Positions 28,935 to 37,662 of a DNA stretch of 64,000 bases are shown in pieces. Under the pieces are notes generated by a model. The model saw only the letters and a list, made by a program, of their open reading frames with translations, was not told the origin of the DNA and did not search any database. The DNA comes from JABSQH01 sp965230015 (GTDB lineage Bacteria; Actinomycetota; Acidimicrobiia; Acidimicrobiales; Ilumatobacteraceae), in the NCBI GenBank assembly GCA_965230015.1, contig CBDDKF010000002.1, positions 806,001-870,000 on the forward strand, given 5' to 3'. The position numbers and the translations under genes are program-made. Every line of letters begins with the position of its first letter. The stretch's first letter is position 1.

Positions 28935-31900
28935 TTACGTGTCGATCTCCACCAGCGTGAGCCCGATCAGCCCGCCGGCGTCGGCGTGGGACACCGCGCC
29001 GACGTACGACTCGTCGGGGTCAAGTCCGTCCCACGCCGCGGTGATCGTCGCCTGCTCGCCCACCGTGCCCGAGGTGGGCGCCGAGTCGATGGTCAGCGCC
29101 CCGGTGCCCGGGGTGGCCGGCACGTCCCACGTGCCCACCGTGAAGTCGACCGGCCCCCCAGCGGTTTGCCAGCCGTGGACGTACAGCGTCCAGGCGTCGT
29201 CGGGCGGCAGGGTGATTTCGATCACCTCGTTGGTGCCTCCACTCGTCGACGAGGCGACCTGCTCGCCCGCCGAGTTGTAAAGGAACAGGTCGAGGTCGAC
29301 GTCCGGATTCGGCACCGCAAGATCGTCGGGGCCGAGCGCGATGCGCACGAACGCCGAACCCGCCGTGGTGATCGGGAACGCCACCTGGCCCACCGGTTCG
29401 CCCGGGACGAACGTCTGATCAGGATCCTGATCGACGGTGCCCGTGAGCGGCGTCGCCGGAACGGGGCCATGCGGAGCAGCGGTATAGGCGCCGTCGAACC
29501 CGAACTGCACCGGAACGTCCACCGAACCGGCGGTACCGCTCGCCGACACCGCGTCGGGCGCGGCGAACAGCGACGCCCGCACTGCAAGCGGGCTGCGCAC
29601 CTCGTACCGTCCGGCCTTCCATGTGAGTGCGCCGTACTGCCACTCGCCGATCGGGGCCGACGCGTTGGTGAACGTCACCTCGAACGTGGCCGACTCGCCG
29701 GGAGCGAGGCGCAACCGGTTCGGCGACACGTCGACATCGAAGCCCGGAGGGGCCTCGACACGCGGTCGGAACGTGCGCGTGCGATCGGCGACGGAGGTCA
29801 CCGTTCGCTCGACGGTGATCGTCCCGGCGACGTCGCTGGCGCCGATCGATGCCAAGTTGAGGTCGGTTGCGGCCGTGGAGGCGCCGCCGCCGACGAGTGC
29901 GCCACAGGTCGATTCCGGGTCGAGGAAGGGCGAGGTGTCGGCACCGCACAAGAACGCGAGGTAGTCGAACAGGCCAGCGTCGTAGACCAGACCCGGGTTG
30001 AACACCGAACCTCGTGCGTTGGCTCGTCCGCTCGGATCGACGTGCCCGGCGCCCATGTCGAACGGGTCGGCTGCGGTACTCGCATCCTCTTTGGTCACGT
30101 CCTGTCGGGCGGTCGTCATGATCGCCGACTTGGCCATCGCCGCCGTCCAGTCGGGGTGCGCCTGGCGCAGCAGTGCGAACAGGCCGGCCACGTGCGGACT
30201 CGACATCGAGGTACCGGAGATCGACTGGAACAGCTGACCACCCGCACCGACCGACGGGAACGGCGTATGGCCGGCAAGGATGTTCACGCCGGGTGCCGTG
30301 ACGTCGGGTTTGATCAGGTCGTTGGCCACCGGGTTCGGCCCGCGTGACGAGAAGTCGGCCATGACCGAACCTTGGGTCGGGGTTGCCGTTCCTTCACCGA
30401 TCGATGCCGTCGCCGCTGCACCGGCTCCGGCGATGTAGTCACGCACGGCCGACCCCGTGGTGAAGTTGACGTGGATCGACGGCACGAAGTGCGTGTCGGT
30501 GACCAGCGCCTGCGCATCGTTGGGGTTGAACAGAATCATCCCTGCACCACCCTGCTCGGCGACCGCGCGGCTCTTGTCGACACGGGCGAACCCGCCGCGC
30601 AAGCACAACACCACGGCGTCCGTGATGTCGCCCGAGAACGGAACGGCCGGGTCGCACAGCTCGTTGCCGAGCGCCGCGCCGTCGAGCAGCGGGAACTGCC
30701 CGTCGGTTCCGGGCGTCACGCTCGCTCCGGTGGCGATCTGTCCACTACCGAGGCGGGCCACCGACGTGTACGTGCGGTCGTGGGTGCTCGCGCCGACGGT
30801 GGTGATCCATGGCACGGACGCAGGCCCACCGATCGTGTCGGCTCCCGGCCCGCTGTTGCCGGCGGACGTCGCCACCCACACATTGGCATCGGCGGCGAAG
30901 AGGAACGCGAGATCGGCGGGATCGGTCAGCGTGGCGCCGCCACCGATGGAGTAGTTGATCACGTCGACGCCATCGGCGACTGCGGTGTCGATGGCGTCGA
31001 CGAGATCCGAGGTGACGCAACCGAGGTCGCCGCACACCGAGTAGGCGATCACCCGGGCACGGTGGGCCACGCCGGTGACGGTGCCGCGGTCGATGCCGAA
31101 CAGCTCGGCATCGACGTCCGCGTTGCCCGCAGCGGTGCCTGCCACGTGTGTGCCGTGACCGTCGTAGTCGCGTGCTGAGTTGAACGTCTCTGCACCGACG
31201 ATCTGCTTGTACACGGTGCGCATGTCGCGCGCTCCGAGCAGTTTGTCGTTGCACTCGAACGGTGCGTCGTCGGGGTTGTAGGCGGTGTCGCCGAACTCGC
31301 AGGGCACCTCCTCGAATCCATCGAGCGGTGCGTACGAGCCGTCGTCGGTGAACGACTGATGCTCGGGCCAGATCCCCGAGTCGATCACGCCGATCACGAC
31401 GTCTTCGCCCGTGTACCCCGACGCCCACGCGCCGCGCCGGTCGTCGAGCCCGAGGAACGCCGGGGATGCGTCGGTGTCGAGCTGACGCAGCTCGTTGGGC
31501 ACGACCTTGGCCACCGCCGGCTGGCGCTCCAGCGCGACGACCTCGTCATCGGTCAGCTCGGCTTCGAACCCGCTCAGGGCGTAGGTGTAGGCGGTGCCTT
31601 TGTCGCCGTCGTCGATTCCGGCATCGGCCAGCGCGTCGTCCTGCTCCTCTTCGAGAAACTCGACGTACTCCTCGACCTCCGGCGCCTCGGTGTCGAGCGT
31701 TTCGCCCTCTGCCGGGGCGGTTGCCTCGAGGCCGGGTTCACCACCTTCGTAGGCCACGACCGGGTCGCTGGCCATCACCACGACGTACGAGTCGGCAACG
31801 GGGGCTTGTGCGTCGGCGCCGGGCGCCACGGCGAGCACGCCGACGAGCCCAGGCACAGTGAGTAACAGTGGAACCCGCGCGCGTCGACGGGATGAGCGTC

Positions 31901-31937
31901 GAGATGAGCGGCGGGATGAGCGGTGAACCGATGACAC
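28935..31937 (-). CDS. Secreted subtilisin-like serine protease (S8)
   Basis: 1000 residues. Arg/Ser-rich start then a hydrophobic signal (VPLLLTVPGLVGVLAVAPGA); an inhibitor-I9-like propeptide (to about 150); catalytic Asp near 185 in GVIDSGIWPEH, His near 262 in DGHGTHVAG, and Ser near 575 in SGTSMSSPHVAG. A PA domain is inserted at about 400-500, and the C-terminal 300 residues are beta-rich fibronectin-like and pre-peptidase-like domains (VDLDLFLYNSAGE). This layout matches extracellular cucumisin-type subtilases. GTG 31937 has a perfect AGGAGG ribosome site eight bases upstream. It is separated from the aldo/keto reductase gene by a hairpin. Expected to act outside the cell on proteins. 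Confidence 0.94.
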   Translation of the reverse strand: MSSVHRSSRRSSRRSSRRRARVPLLLTVPGLVGVLAVAPGADAQAPVADSYVVVMASDPVVAYEGGEPGLEATAPAEGETLDTEAPEVEEYVEFLEEEQDDALADAGIDDGDKGTAYTYALSGFEAELTDDEVVALERQPAVAKVVPNELRQLDTDASPAFLGLDDRRGAWASGYTGEDVVIGVIDSGIWPEHQSFTDDGSYAPLDGFEEVPCEFGDTAYNPDDAPFECNDKLLGARDMRTVYKQIVGAETFNSARDYDGHGTHVAGTAAGNADVDAELFGIDRGTVTGVAHRARVIAYSVCGDLGCVTSDLVDAIDTAVADGVDVINYSIGGGATLTDPADLAFLFAADANVWVATSAGNSGPGADTIGGPASVPWITTVGASTHDRTYTSVARLGSGQIATGASVTPGTDGQFPLLDGAALGNELCDPAVPFSGDITDAVVLCLRGGFARVDKSRAVAEQGGAGMILFNPNDAQALVTDTHFVPSIHVNFTTGSAVRDYIAGAGAAATASIGEGTATPTQGSVMADFSSRGPNPVANDLIKPDVTAPGVNILAGHTPFPSVGAGGQLFQSISGTSMSSPHVAGLFALLRQAHPDWTAAMAKSAIMTTARQDVTKEDASTAADPFDMGAGHVDPSGRANARGSVFNPGLVYDAGLFDYLAFLCGADTSPFLDPESTCGALVGGGASTAATDLNLASIGASDVAGTITVERTVTSVADRTRTFRPRVEAPPGFDVDVSPNRLRLAPGESATFEVTFTNASAPIGEWQYGALTWKAGRYEVRSPLAVRASLFAAPDAVSASGTAGSVDVPVQFGFDGAYTAAPHGPVPATPLTGTVDQDPDQTFVPGEPVGQVAFPITTAGSAFVRIALGPDDLAVPNPDVDLDLFLYNSAGEQVASSTSGGTNEVIEITLPPDDAWTLYVHGWQTAGGPVDFTVGTWDVPATPGTGALTIDSAPTSGTVGEQATITAAWDGLDPDESYVGAVSHADAGGLIGLTLVEIDT
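31888..31925 (-). repeat. Twelve-base in-frame repeats in the subtilase signal region
   Basis: Three near-identical units around GATGAGCG (plus orientation) encode SSRRSSRRSSRR at the protein N-terminus. Units are multiples of three bases, so gain or loss of a unit keeps the frame. Confidence 0.65.
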
Positions 31938-31987
31938 CGGGAACCTCCTGGAGTAGGCCCGCTGGCTGTGCCCGCTGCCGCACCGCG

Positions 31988-32013
31988 CCGGTCACACTAC
32001 TCGTAGTGACCGG
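31988..32013. terminator. Hairpin between aldo/keto reductase and subtilase genes
   Basis: Arms CCGGTCAC (31988-31995) and GTGACCGG (32006-32013) pair perfectly around a 10-base centre. It lies 76 bases beyond the aldo/keto reductase stop and 51 bases before the subtilase start, so it may terminate the former or serve as an operator for the latter. Confidence 0.55.
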
Positions 32014-32088
32014 ACGTGCGCTAGGGGTGATCTCAGTTCGCCGCGCCGTACCGCCCCGATGGTGTGCAGATGGTGGTGCAGATGGAGT

Positions 32089-32979
32089 TCAGATGCGTTC
32101 GAGACCAGCGCCGTCGAACAACGGCGTGATGCCATGGGTGGCAACGTCGGCCCGCAGCTCGTCGGCGGTGGGCGTGGTCAGGTCGCCGGCGGCGACGCGT
32201 TCGGCCGCATCGAGTGCGGCCGGCAGCAGTCGAGCGTCGCTCGACGTGTTCACGAACACCGTCGGGAACGACAACGCATAGGCGATCGCCCGATCGATGG
32301 CGCCGCCGTCGTCGAGCGGTTCGTACCAACTGAAGTGCGGCACCTCGGGGTCGTCCCAGCGACGACGGGCGATGCTCTTGATCGTCTGCACGGCAACCTG
32401 CTGCTCTGCGCAGTACGTCAGCAGCTCGTCGAATTCGCGGCGGTAGGTGTCGATCTCCAGCAACGAGAAGTTCAGCGGCAGGAGCACGGAGGCGAAGTCG
32501 AAGCGACGCAGACTTGCGAGATGCGTGGCGGGGGTTCTGAGGCCGTGCGCCGTGATGCCGACATGATCGACGAGTCCCTCGTCGCGGGCGACCTCGAGCG
32601 CCGCCACCGCTCCCCCATCGGCGAAGGCCGTCTCGATCTCGTCGGGTTCGATCAGATTGTGCAACTGAATCAAGTCGATTCGCTCGACGCCCATGCGTTC
32701 CAGCGACCGTTCGAGCTCTCGACGCGCCCCGGCGCCGTCGCGGGCACGAGTCTTGGTGGCGAGGAAGACCGCGCTGCGGTGATCGGCCAGCCAGGGCTTC
32801 AGCCGATCCTCGGACGCGCCGTACATCGCCGCCGTGTCGATGTGGTTCACGCCGGCGGCGCGGATCGCATCGAGCGTGACGAGCGCACGTTCGGGGCTCA
32901 TCCCGCCGAGCGCTGCAGCCCCGAAGATGATCCTCGTCGAGTCGTGTCCGGTTCGTCCGAAGTGCATGGTCGGCAACAT
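32089..32979 (-). CDS. Aldo/keto reductase
   Basis: 296-residue NADPH-dependent oxidoreductase with a TIM-barrel fold. Catalytic tetrad visible: Asp and Tyr in HIDTAAMYGASED, Lys in FLATKTRARDG, His in LIQLHNL. The middle shows the usual GLVDHVGITAHG. It resembles the general AKR family rather than a named subfamily. Start at ATG 32979 (MLPTMHFGRTG) or ATG 32967. Divergent from the GH65 gene by 59 bases; a role in sugar or carbonyl metabolism is possible but unproven. Confidence 0.9.
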   Translation of the reverse strand: MLPTMHFGRTGHDSTRIIFGAAALGGMSPERALVTLDAIRAAGVNHIDTAAMYGASEDRLKPWLADHRSAVFLATKTRARDGAGARRELERSLERMGVERIDLIQLHNLIEPDEIETAFADGGAVAALEVARDEGLVDHVGITAHGLRTPATHLASLRRFDFASVLLPLNFSLLEIDTYRREFDELLTYCAEQQVAVQTIKSIARRRWDDPEVPHFSWYEPLDDGGAIDRAIAYALSFPTVFVNTSSDARLLPAALDAAERVAAGDLTTPTADELRADVATHGITPLFDGAGLERI

Positions 32980-33038
32980 GCCCGCACGGTACTTCGTAGC
33001 CGTACTGGGCCGGCGAGCCGGTGCCACACTGTCGGGCG

Positions 33039-35309
33039 ATGACGGCGATTGGCGAACACGTGCGCACCGACACCGGTTGGGAAGTCGTCGACACGGCACC
33101 CATCCCCACACGCGGCGTCACCGTGGGCTCGAACTTCATGGTGGGCAACGGCTACCTCGGCTACCGCGGCACGCGACCCGACCAGCGGGCAACCGACTTC
33201 GTTGCGTGCGTGGTGTCCGACACGTACGACATGGCCGACGGGGTATGGCGCGAACTGTGCACCGTGCCGAATGCGCTGTACGTCGGGATCAGACTCGACG
33301 GCGAGCCGCTCTCGATCGACCTGGATCAGCCGGCCGAAGTCGAATACACCCTTGCCACCGCCGAGGTCACCCAACGCTGGCGAGCGACGACCACCGTCGG
33401 TCAGTCGGCCAGCGTCGCAGTGCGCCGCTTCGCCAGCCTCGACGACCTGCACCTGGTGATGCAGCAGGTCACGGTCGCGCCCGACCACAACGATGCGCGG
33501 ATCGAGTTCGACACCACCATCGACGTCGATGTGTGGTCGCTCAACGGCACGCACCTCGTCGAGATCGAGCGACATGGCGACGACGCAGTGCGTTGCGTCA
33601 CCGGCGAGTACGCCACCGAGATCTGGATCGCGCGCTGCGATCACATCACGATCAGCGAGGGGGCAGCGACGATCGCCACCGCGATGGGGGTGGCGTCGTC
33701 GAACGACGAGCTCGATGGCCGGTCGCCGCACGAGCGGGCCACGGCGGCCGCCGACGCAGCGACCACAACCGGCTACCGCGAAGCGCTCACGGCCTCGGCG
33801 AGCCACTGGGAGCAGTTCTGGCAGCGCACCGACATCCAGATCGTCGGCGAACCCGGCGCGCAAGCGGCACTGCGCTTCTCGCTCCTGCACAACCGGATGG
33901 CCACCCCAGCCCACACCGACCGACTGCCGATCGGCGCCCGCGGCTTGTCGTGTCAGGCGTACCAGGGCGCCGCGTTCTGGGACCAGGAGATGTTCAACCT
34001 GCCGGCGTTTCTGCACACCGAGCCGCAGATCGCGCGCAACATCTTGGTCTATCGATGGCGGACACTCGACGGCGCTCGACGCAAGGCGCAACGACTCGGC
34101 TACGAGGGTGCCTACTTCGCGTGGATCAGCGGCACCACCGGCGACGAGCTGTGTCCCGACTTCTTCTTCACCGACGTGCTCACCGGCCGCCCGATCCGCA
34201 ACCACTTCAACGTGTGGCAGATGCACGTCAGCCCCGACATCGCGCACGCGGTGTGGCGGTACTGGGAAGCCACCCACGACATCGACTTCCTCGCGACTCA
34301 CGGCGCCGAGATCGTGTACGAGGTGGCTCGGTTCCTGCGCTCGTTCGCCAAGTACAACGAGGTGCTGAGGCGTTACGAAGTCATCCGCCTGCTCGGGCCC
34401 GACGAGTGGCACGAGAATGTCGACAACAACGCCTACACGAACCGACTCAGTCAGCTCGCGCTCGGCCATGCTCTTCAGATCGACCAGCTCCTGGCGACCG
34501 AACGACCCGATGTGCGGCAGGCGCTGCACGACCGGCTCGGCATCACCGCGTCGGAACTCGACGCCTGGCAACGGATGCGCGATGACCTCTACGTGCCGGG
34601 TCCCGATCCCGAGTCGACGCTGATCGAAGCCTTCGACGGGTTCTTCGAGCTGGAAGACACCCGACCGGACGCGGTGCGCCAACGTCTGCTCGACCCGTCC
34701 GAGTACTGGGGCTGGCCGAACGGGGTGGCGGTGCACACGCAGGTGTCGAAGCAACCCGACGTGGTGCAGCTGTTCGCGGTCGACGACTCGTACCCGCTCC
34801 ACGTGCAGCGGGCGAACTACGACTACTACGAGCCGCGCTGCGCTCACGGCTCGTCGCTCAGCCACTCGGTGCATGCGCTGGTGGCGACTCGACTCGCCGA
34901 GCTCGATCCCGAGTACCTCGACGTCGCCGCGCGGTACTTCTTCGACACCGCGACGATCGACCTCCTGGCAACCCAACATGCGGCAGTCGGCGGCACGTTC
35001 ATCGGCGGCATCCACACCGCGGCCACGGCCGGTGCATACGGCGTCGTCGTGTACGGCTTCGTCGGCCTGTCGGTGGACAACGGCGTGGTCTCGCTCGACC
35101 CTCGACTCCCGCCGAAGTGGAAGAGCCTGGCGCTGACACTCGAGATCTGGGGCCAACGACTCAAGGTGCTCGTCGGTCCGGACCAGGTCACGGCGGTCGC
35201 CGACGACGAGAACACCGGTGCCGTAGGCATCGCACTGGCCGGCGAGGAGCCCTACGACCTCGGCCCGGGTTCGATCCTCAGCGCGCCGCTACGTGTCGGC
35301 GTTCGCTGA
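33039..35309 (+). CDS. Glycoside hydrolase family 65 phosphorylase (maltose/kojibiose/trehalose type)
   Basis: 756 residues. An N-terminal beta-sandwich (1-260), a linker helix region, an (alpha/alpha)6 catalytic barrel (about 300-660) and a C-terminal beta-sheet. The motif GPDEWHENVDNNAYTN carries the expected general acid Glu456; the phosphate-binding part is around HGSSLSHSVHALVA and GTFIGGIHTAATAGAY. GH65 enzymes cleave alpha-glucosyl disaccharides with phosphate to give beta-glucose 1-phosphate, but the particular disaccharide cannot be told from the sequence. No beta-phosphoglucomutase gene is next to it in this window, which is the usual partner. ATG 33039. Cytoplasmic. Confidence 0.92.
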   Translation: MTAIGEHVRTDTGWEVVDTAPIPTRGVTVGSNFMVGNGYLGYRGTRPDQRATDFVACVVSDTYDMADGVWRELCTVPNALYVGIRLDGEPLSIDLDQPAEVEYTLATAEVTQRWRATTTVGQSASVAVRRFASLDDLHLVMQQVTVAPDHNDARIEFDTTIDVDVWSLNGTHLVEIERHGDDAVRCVTGEYATEIWIARCDHITISEGAATIATAMGVASSNDELDGRSPHERATAAADAATTTGYREALTASASHWEQFWQRTDIQIVGEPGAQAALRFSLLHNRMATPAHTDRLPIGARGLSCQAYQGAAFWDQEMFNLPAFLHTEPQIARNILVYRWRTLDGARRKAQRLGYEGAYFAWISGTTGDELCPDFFFTDVLTGRPIRNHFNVWQMHVSPDIAHAVWRYWEATHDIDFLATHGAEIVYEVARFLRSFAKYNEVLRRYEVIRLLGPDEWHENVDNNAYTNRLSQLALGHALQIDQLLATERPDVRQALHDRLGITASELDAWQRMRDDLYVPGPDPESTLIEAFDGFFELEDTRPDAVRQRLLDPSEYWGWPNGVAVHTQVSKQPDVVQLFAVDDSYPLHVQRANYDYYEPRCAHGSSLSHSVHALVATRLAELDPEYLDVAARYFFDTATIDLLATQHAAVGGTFIGGIHTAATAGAYGVVVYGFVGLSVDNGVVSLDPRLPPKWKSLALTLEIWGQRLKVLVGPDQVTAVADDENTGAVGIALAGEEPYDLGPGSILSAPLRVGVR

Positions 35310-35326
35310 CCAGCCACAATGAGCGC

Positions 35327-36265
35327 ATGACTGCGCTGCCCGCTGCGTTCGACAACCGAGTGACCCACGACCTCGGGGTCGACATCCCGATCGTGCAGGC
35401 ACCGATGGGGTGGATCGCCCGGTCGCAGCTGGCGTCGGCGGTATCGGGCGCCGGTGCGTGCGGGATCATCGAGACGTCGTCGGGCGAGCTCGATGCGGTC
35501 AAGGACGAGATCCGCAAGATGCGCGATCTCACCGACCGGCCGTTCGGCGTGAACATCGCGCAGGCCTTCGTACGCGACCCGGCGATCGCCGAGTTCGTCA
35601 TCGATCAAGGCGTGAAGTTCGTGACCACCTCGGCCGGCTCGCCCACCAAGTACACACCGGTGCTGAAGGAGGCGGGGTTGACGGTGTACCACGTGGTGCC
35701 CACGCTCAAGGCGGCACTGAAGGCCGTCGATGCCGGCGTCGACGGCTTGGTGGTCGAAGGCGGCGAGGGCGGCGGGTTCAAGAGCCCGACACCGGTGTCG
35801 ACGATGGTGCTGCTCCCGCTGGTGCGATCCAAGGTCGACGTACCGATCATCGCTGCGGGCGGGATCACCGACGGGGCCACGATGGCCGCCGCGTTCGCGC
35901 TCGGCGCCGAAGGCGTACAGATGGGCACGCGCATGGTGTCGGCCGCCGAGTCGCCGGTTCACGGCAACTGGAAGCAGGCGATCATCGACGCCGCAGAAAC
36001 CGACACCGTGTTCCTCAACCAGCGCCACTCCCCCGCCTTGCGCGCGTTGCGTACCGATCGCACCGAGGCGCTCGTCGATGCCGAGCACAACGTGTTCGGC
36101 GACTTCGGAACTCCCCAGGACCTCTACTTCGGCGGCGATATGAACGCCGCCATCGCGTTGAGCGGTCAAGTCGCCGGACGCATCGAGTCGGTGCGCCCGG
36201 TTGCCGACATCATCAACGACACCGTGCACGAGTTCGCCGACACCGTCGGCCGCCTCAACGGCTGA
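35327..36265 (+). CDS. Nitronate monooxygenase / 2-nitropropane dioxygenase-like
   Basis: 312-residue FMN-dependent TIM-barrel enzyme. Motifs: PIVQAPMGWIARSQLASAVS, FGVNIAQAFV, VEGGEGGGFKSP, PIIAAGGITDGATMAAAFAL and GAEGVQMGTRMVSAAES. The family contains nitronate-detoxifying enzymes and close relatives acting in fatty-acid metabolism; here no catalytic His of class I NMO is obvious, so the precise reaction is open. ATG 35327, 17 bases after GH65, so it may be co-transcribed with it. Cytoplasmic. Confidence 0.9.
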   Translation: MTALPAAFDNRVTHDLGVDIPIVQAPMGWIARSQLASAVSGAGACGIIETSSGELDAVKDEIRKMRDLTDRPFGVNIAQAFVRDPAIAEFVIDQGVKFVTTSAGSPTKYTPVLKEAGLTVYHVVPTLKAALKAVDAGVDGLVVEGGEGGGFKSPTPVSTMVLLPLVRSKVDVPIIAAGGITDGATMAAAFALGAEGVQMGTRMVSAAESPVHGNWKQAIIDAAETDTVFLNQRHSPALRALRTDRTEALVDAEHNVFGDFGTPQDLYFGGDMNAAIALSGQVAGRIESVRPVADIINDTVHEFADTVGRLNG

Positions 36266-36288
36266 TCACCGGCGAGCGGTTCATCGGG

Positions 36289-37071
36289 TCAGCGGTTCAT
36301 CGCGTCGGCGATCTCGATCGTCAGCGCAGCGGCGCGCAGGGCGATGCCGCCCGCCACCGGCTGAGGGTTCGAACGCACGGCAACCGCCAGCTCGAACAGC
36401 TCGGCATCGTTGGGCAGCCGCTCGGCGGCCCACCGGCCAGCGGCACGCTTCGACGTAACGTCGCCGGTCTCGAAGGTGTACAGCATCCGTGCGATGCCCA
36501 GGGCAGTCCACTCGAGCACGTCGCCGTCGACGTGGTCGCCCGGACGGTCGGCAAGCGCGGCGGCGAGACGCTCACCGACGCCGCGCCAGTACGTGTCGAC
36601 GTTGGCGCGCACCCACTCGCGGCGCTCGGCCGGTTCGCTGACGACGCCGATCGCCGACGGCTCCGGCCCACGTACGGCGATGCCGTAGGTGGCGAGCATG
36701 TACCACGTCACCGGGTTGATCTCGAACGACTCGCCGTCGACGTGGAACTCACCGTCGAGCACCCACGGACGTTGCACCGCCATCGCGGGGACCACGAGGT
36801 CGCCCCACGCGACGTACGGCCCGTCGACGAGGTGGTCGACGGCTGCCACCACGCGGGTGTGCGCTTCGGCCAGCTGCCGATAGAGGTCGGGATCCGAGGG
36901 GTCGGCCACGACGGCGACGACATCGATGTCGCTGCGCGTCGTCCAGTCGTCGAGCGCCACCGATCCCACGAGGTACAGACCTTCGATCACGTTCGGCGCG
37001 ACCTCGTCGTGGAGGGCGAGCCAGGAGCGCAGAGCGGTTGCCACCTCGAGCGGCAGCGGTACGGCGGCCAT
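36289..37071 (-). CDS. AadA-like nucleotidyltransferase (DUF4111-type C-terminus)
   Basis: 260 residues. N-terminal nucleotidyltransferase core with GSVALDDWTTRSDIDVVAVV, carrying the paired acidic residues that bind magnesium, and a C-terminal helical domain (about 150-255) like that of AadA/ANT(3'')-type aminoglycoside adenylyltransferases (LEWTALGIARMLYTFETGDV, SKRAAGRWAAERLP). Family members can adenylylate streptomycin or spectinomycin, but chromosomal relatives often have other or no known substrate. ATG 37071; the divergent flavin-reductase-like gene starts 23 bases away. Resistance is not claimed. Confidence 0.82.
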   Translation of the reverse strand: MAAVPLPLEVATALRSWLALHDEVAPNVIEGLYLVGSVALDDWTTRSDIDVVAVVADPSDPDLYRQLAEAHTRVVAAVDHLVDGPYVAWGDLVVPAMAVQRPWVLDGEFHVDGESFEINPVTWYMLATYGIAVRGPEPSAIGVVSEPAERREWVRANVDTYWRGVGERLAAALADRPGDHVDGDVLEWTALGIARMLYTFETGDVTSKRAAGRWAAERLPNDAELFELAVAVRSNPQPVAGGIALRAAALTIEIADAMNR

Positions 37072-37094
37072 TCGCGCAACCTACCCTGGCGCTC

Positions 37095-37592
37095 ATGGCC
37101 CTCTCCGACGCGCTGCTGAACAAGCTGACCTGGAAGATTCCGAATGCCTTGGCGCTCGTCGGCTCGGCCCACGACGGCGTGCGCAACGCGATGACCACGA
37201 GCTGGATCACGCAGTTGTCGATGGAGCCCGTGCTCATCGGCATCGGGGTCGACAACAGCGCCGTCACGCACCGGCTGATCACCGAGGGCGGTTCGTTCTC
37301 GATCAACCTGTGGAGCAGCGACGACACACGTCCGTTCGTCAAGTTCTCGAAGCCGGCGATCGACGACGGCAACACGCTCAACGGGCGCGCCGTGCGGTCG
37401 GCGACGACCGGCGCACCGATCTTCGAGGAAGCGATCGCCTGGATGGACTGCGAGGTGCGCAAGTCGATGGAGCTCGGCACACACACGCTGTTCGTCGGCG
37501 AGATCGTCGACGCCGGAATCAACGACGATGAGGCCCGCGCCGCGGCGATGAGCGACACCCGGATGAAGTACGGCGGCGTCAAGCGCCACTGA
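37095..37592 (+). CDS. Flavin-reductase-like FMN-binding protein
   Basis: 165 residues with the split beta-barrel pattern of flavin reductases: KIPNALALVGSAHDGVRNAM, TTSWITQLSMEPVLIGIGVD, VTHRLITEGGSFSINLWS and a C-terminal GTHTLFVGEIVDAG. Expected to bind FMN and reduce it with NAD(P)H, or to act as an oxidoreductase in its own right. ATG 37095. It is followed by a dispersed hairpin repeat and a convergent secreted-protein gene. The partner oxygenase, if any, is not evident; the nitronate monooxygenase gene 0.8 kb upstream is on the same strand but separated by the AadA-like gene. Confidence 0.85.
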   Translation: MALSDALLNKLTWKIPNALALVGSAHDGVRNAMTTSWITQLSMEPVLIGIGVDNSAVTHRLITEGGSFSINLWSSDDTRPFVKFSKPAIDDGNTLNGRAVRSATTGAPIFEEAIAWMDCEVRKSMELGTHTLFVGEIVDAGINDDEARAAAMSDTRMKYGGVKRH

Positions 37593-37598
37593 CGTACC

Positions 37599-37650
37599 CA
37601 AATCCCGGGGATTTCACGCGCCTCGCGCTGGATTCCGCGAACAGAACGGC
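37599..37650 (+). repeat. Dispersed hairpin repeat, copy 3
   Basis: CCCGGGGATTTC, then a hairpin core (gcgcctcgcgc) and GCGAACAGAAC. It is in plus orientation and, with the oppositely oriented copy at 38844, brackets the gene 37663-38760. About three quarters of 48 aligned positions agree with copy 4, with several differences falling in paired or loop positions. Confidence 0.75.
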
Positions 37651-37662
37651 ACGGGCACCGCG

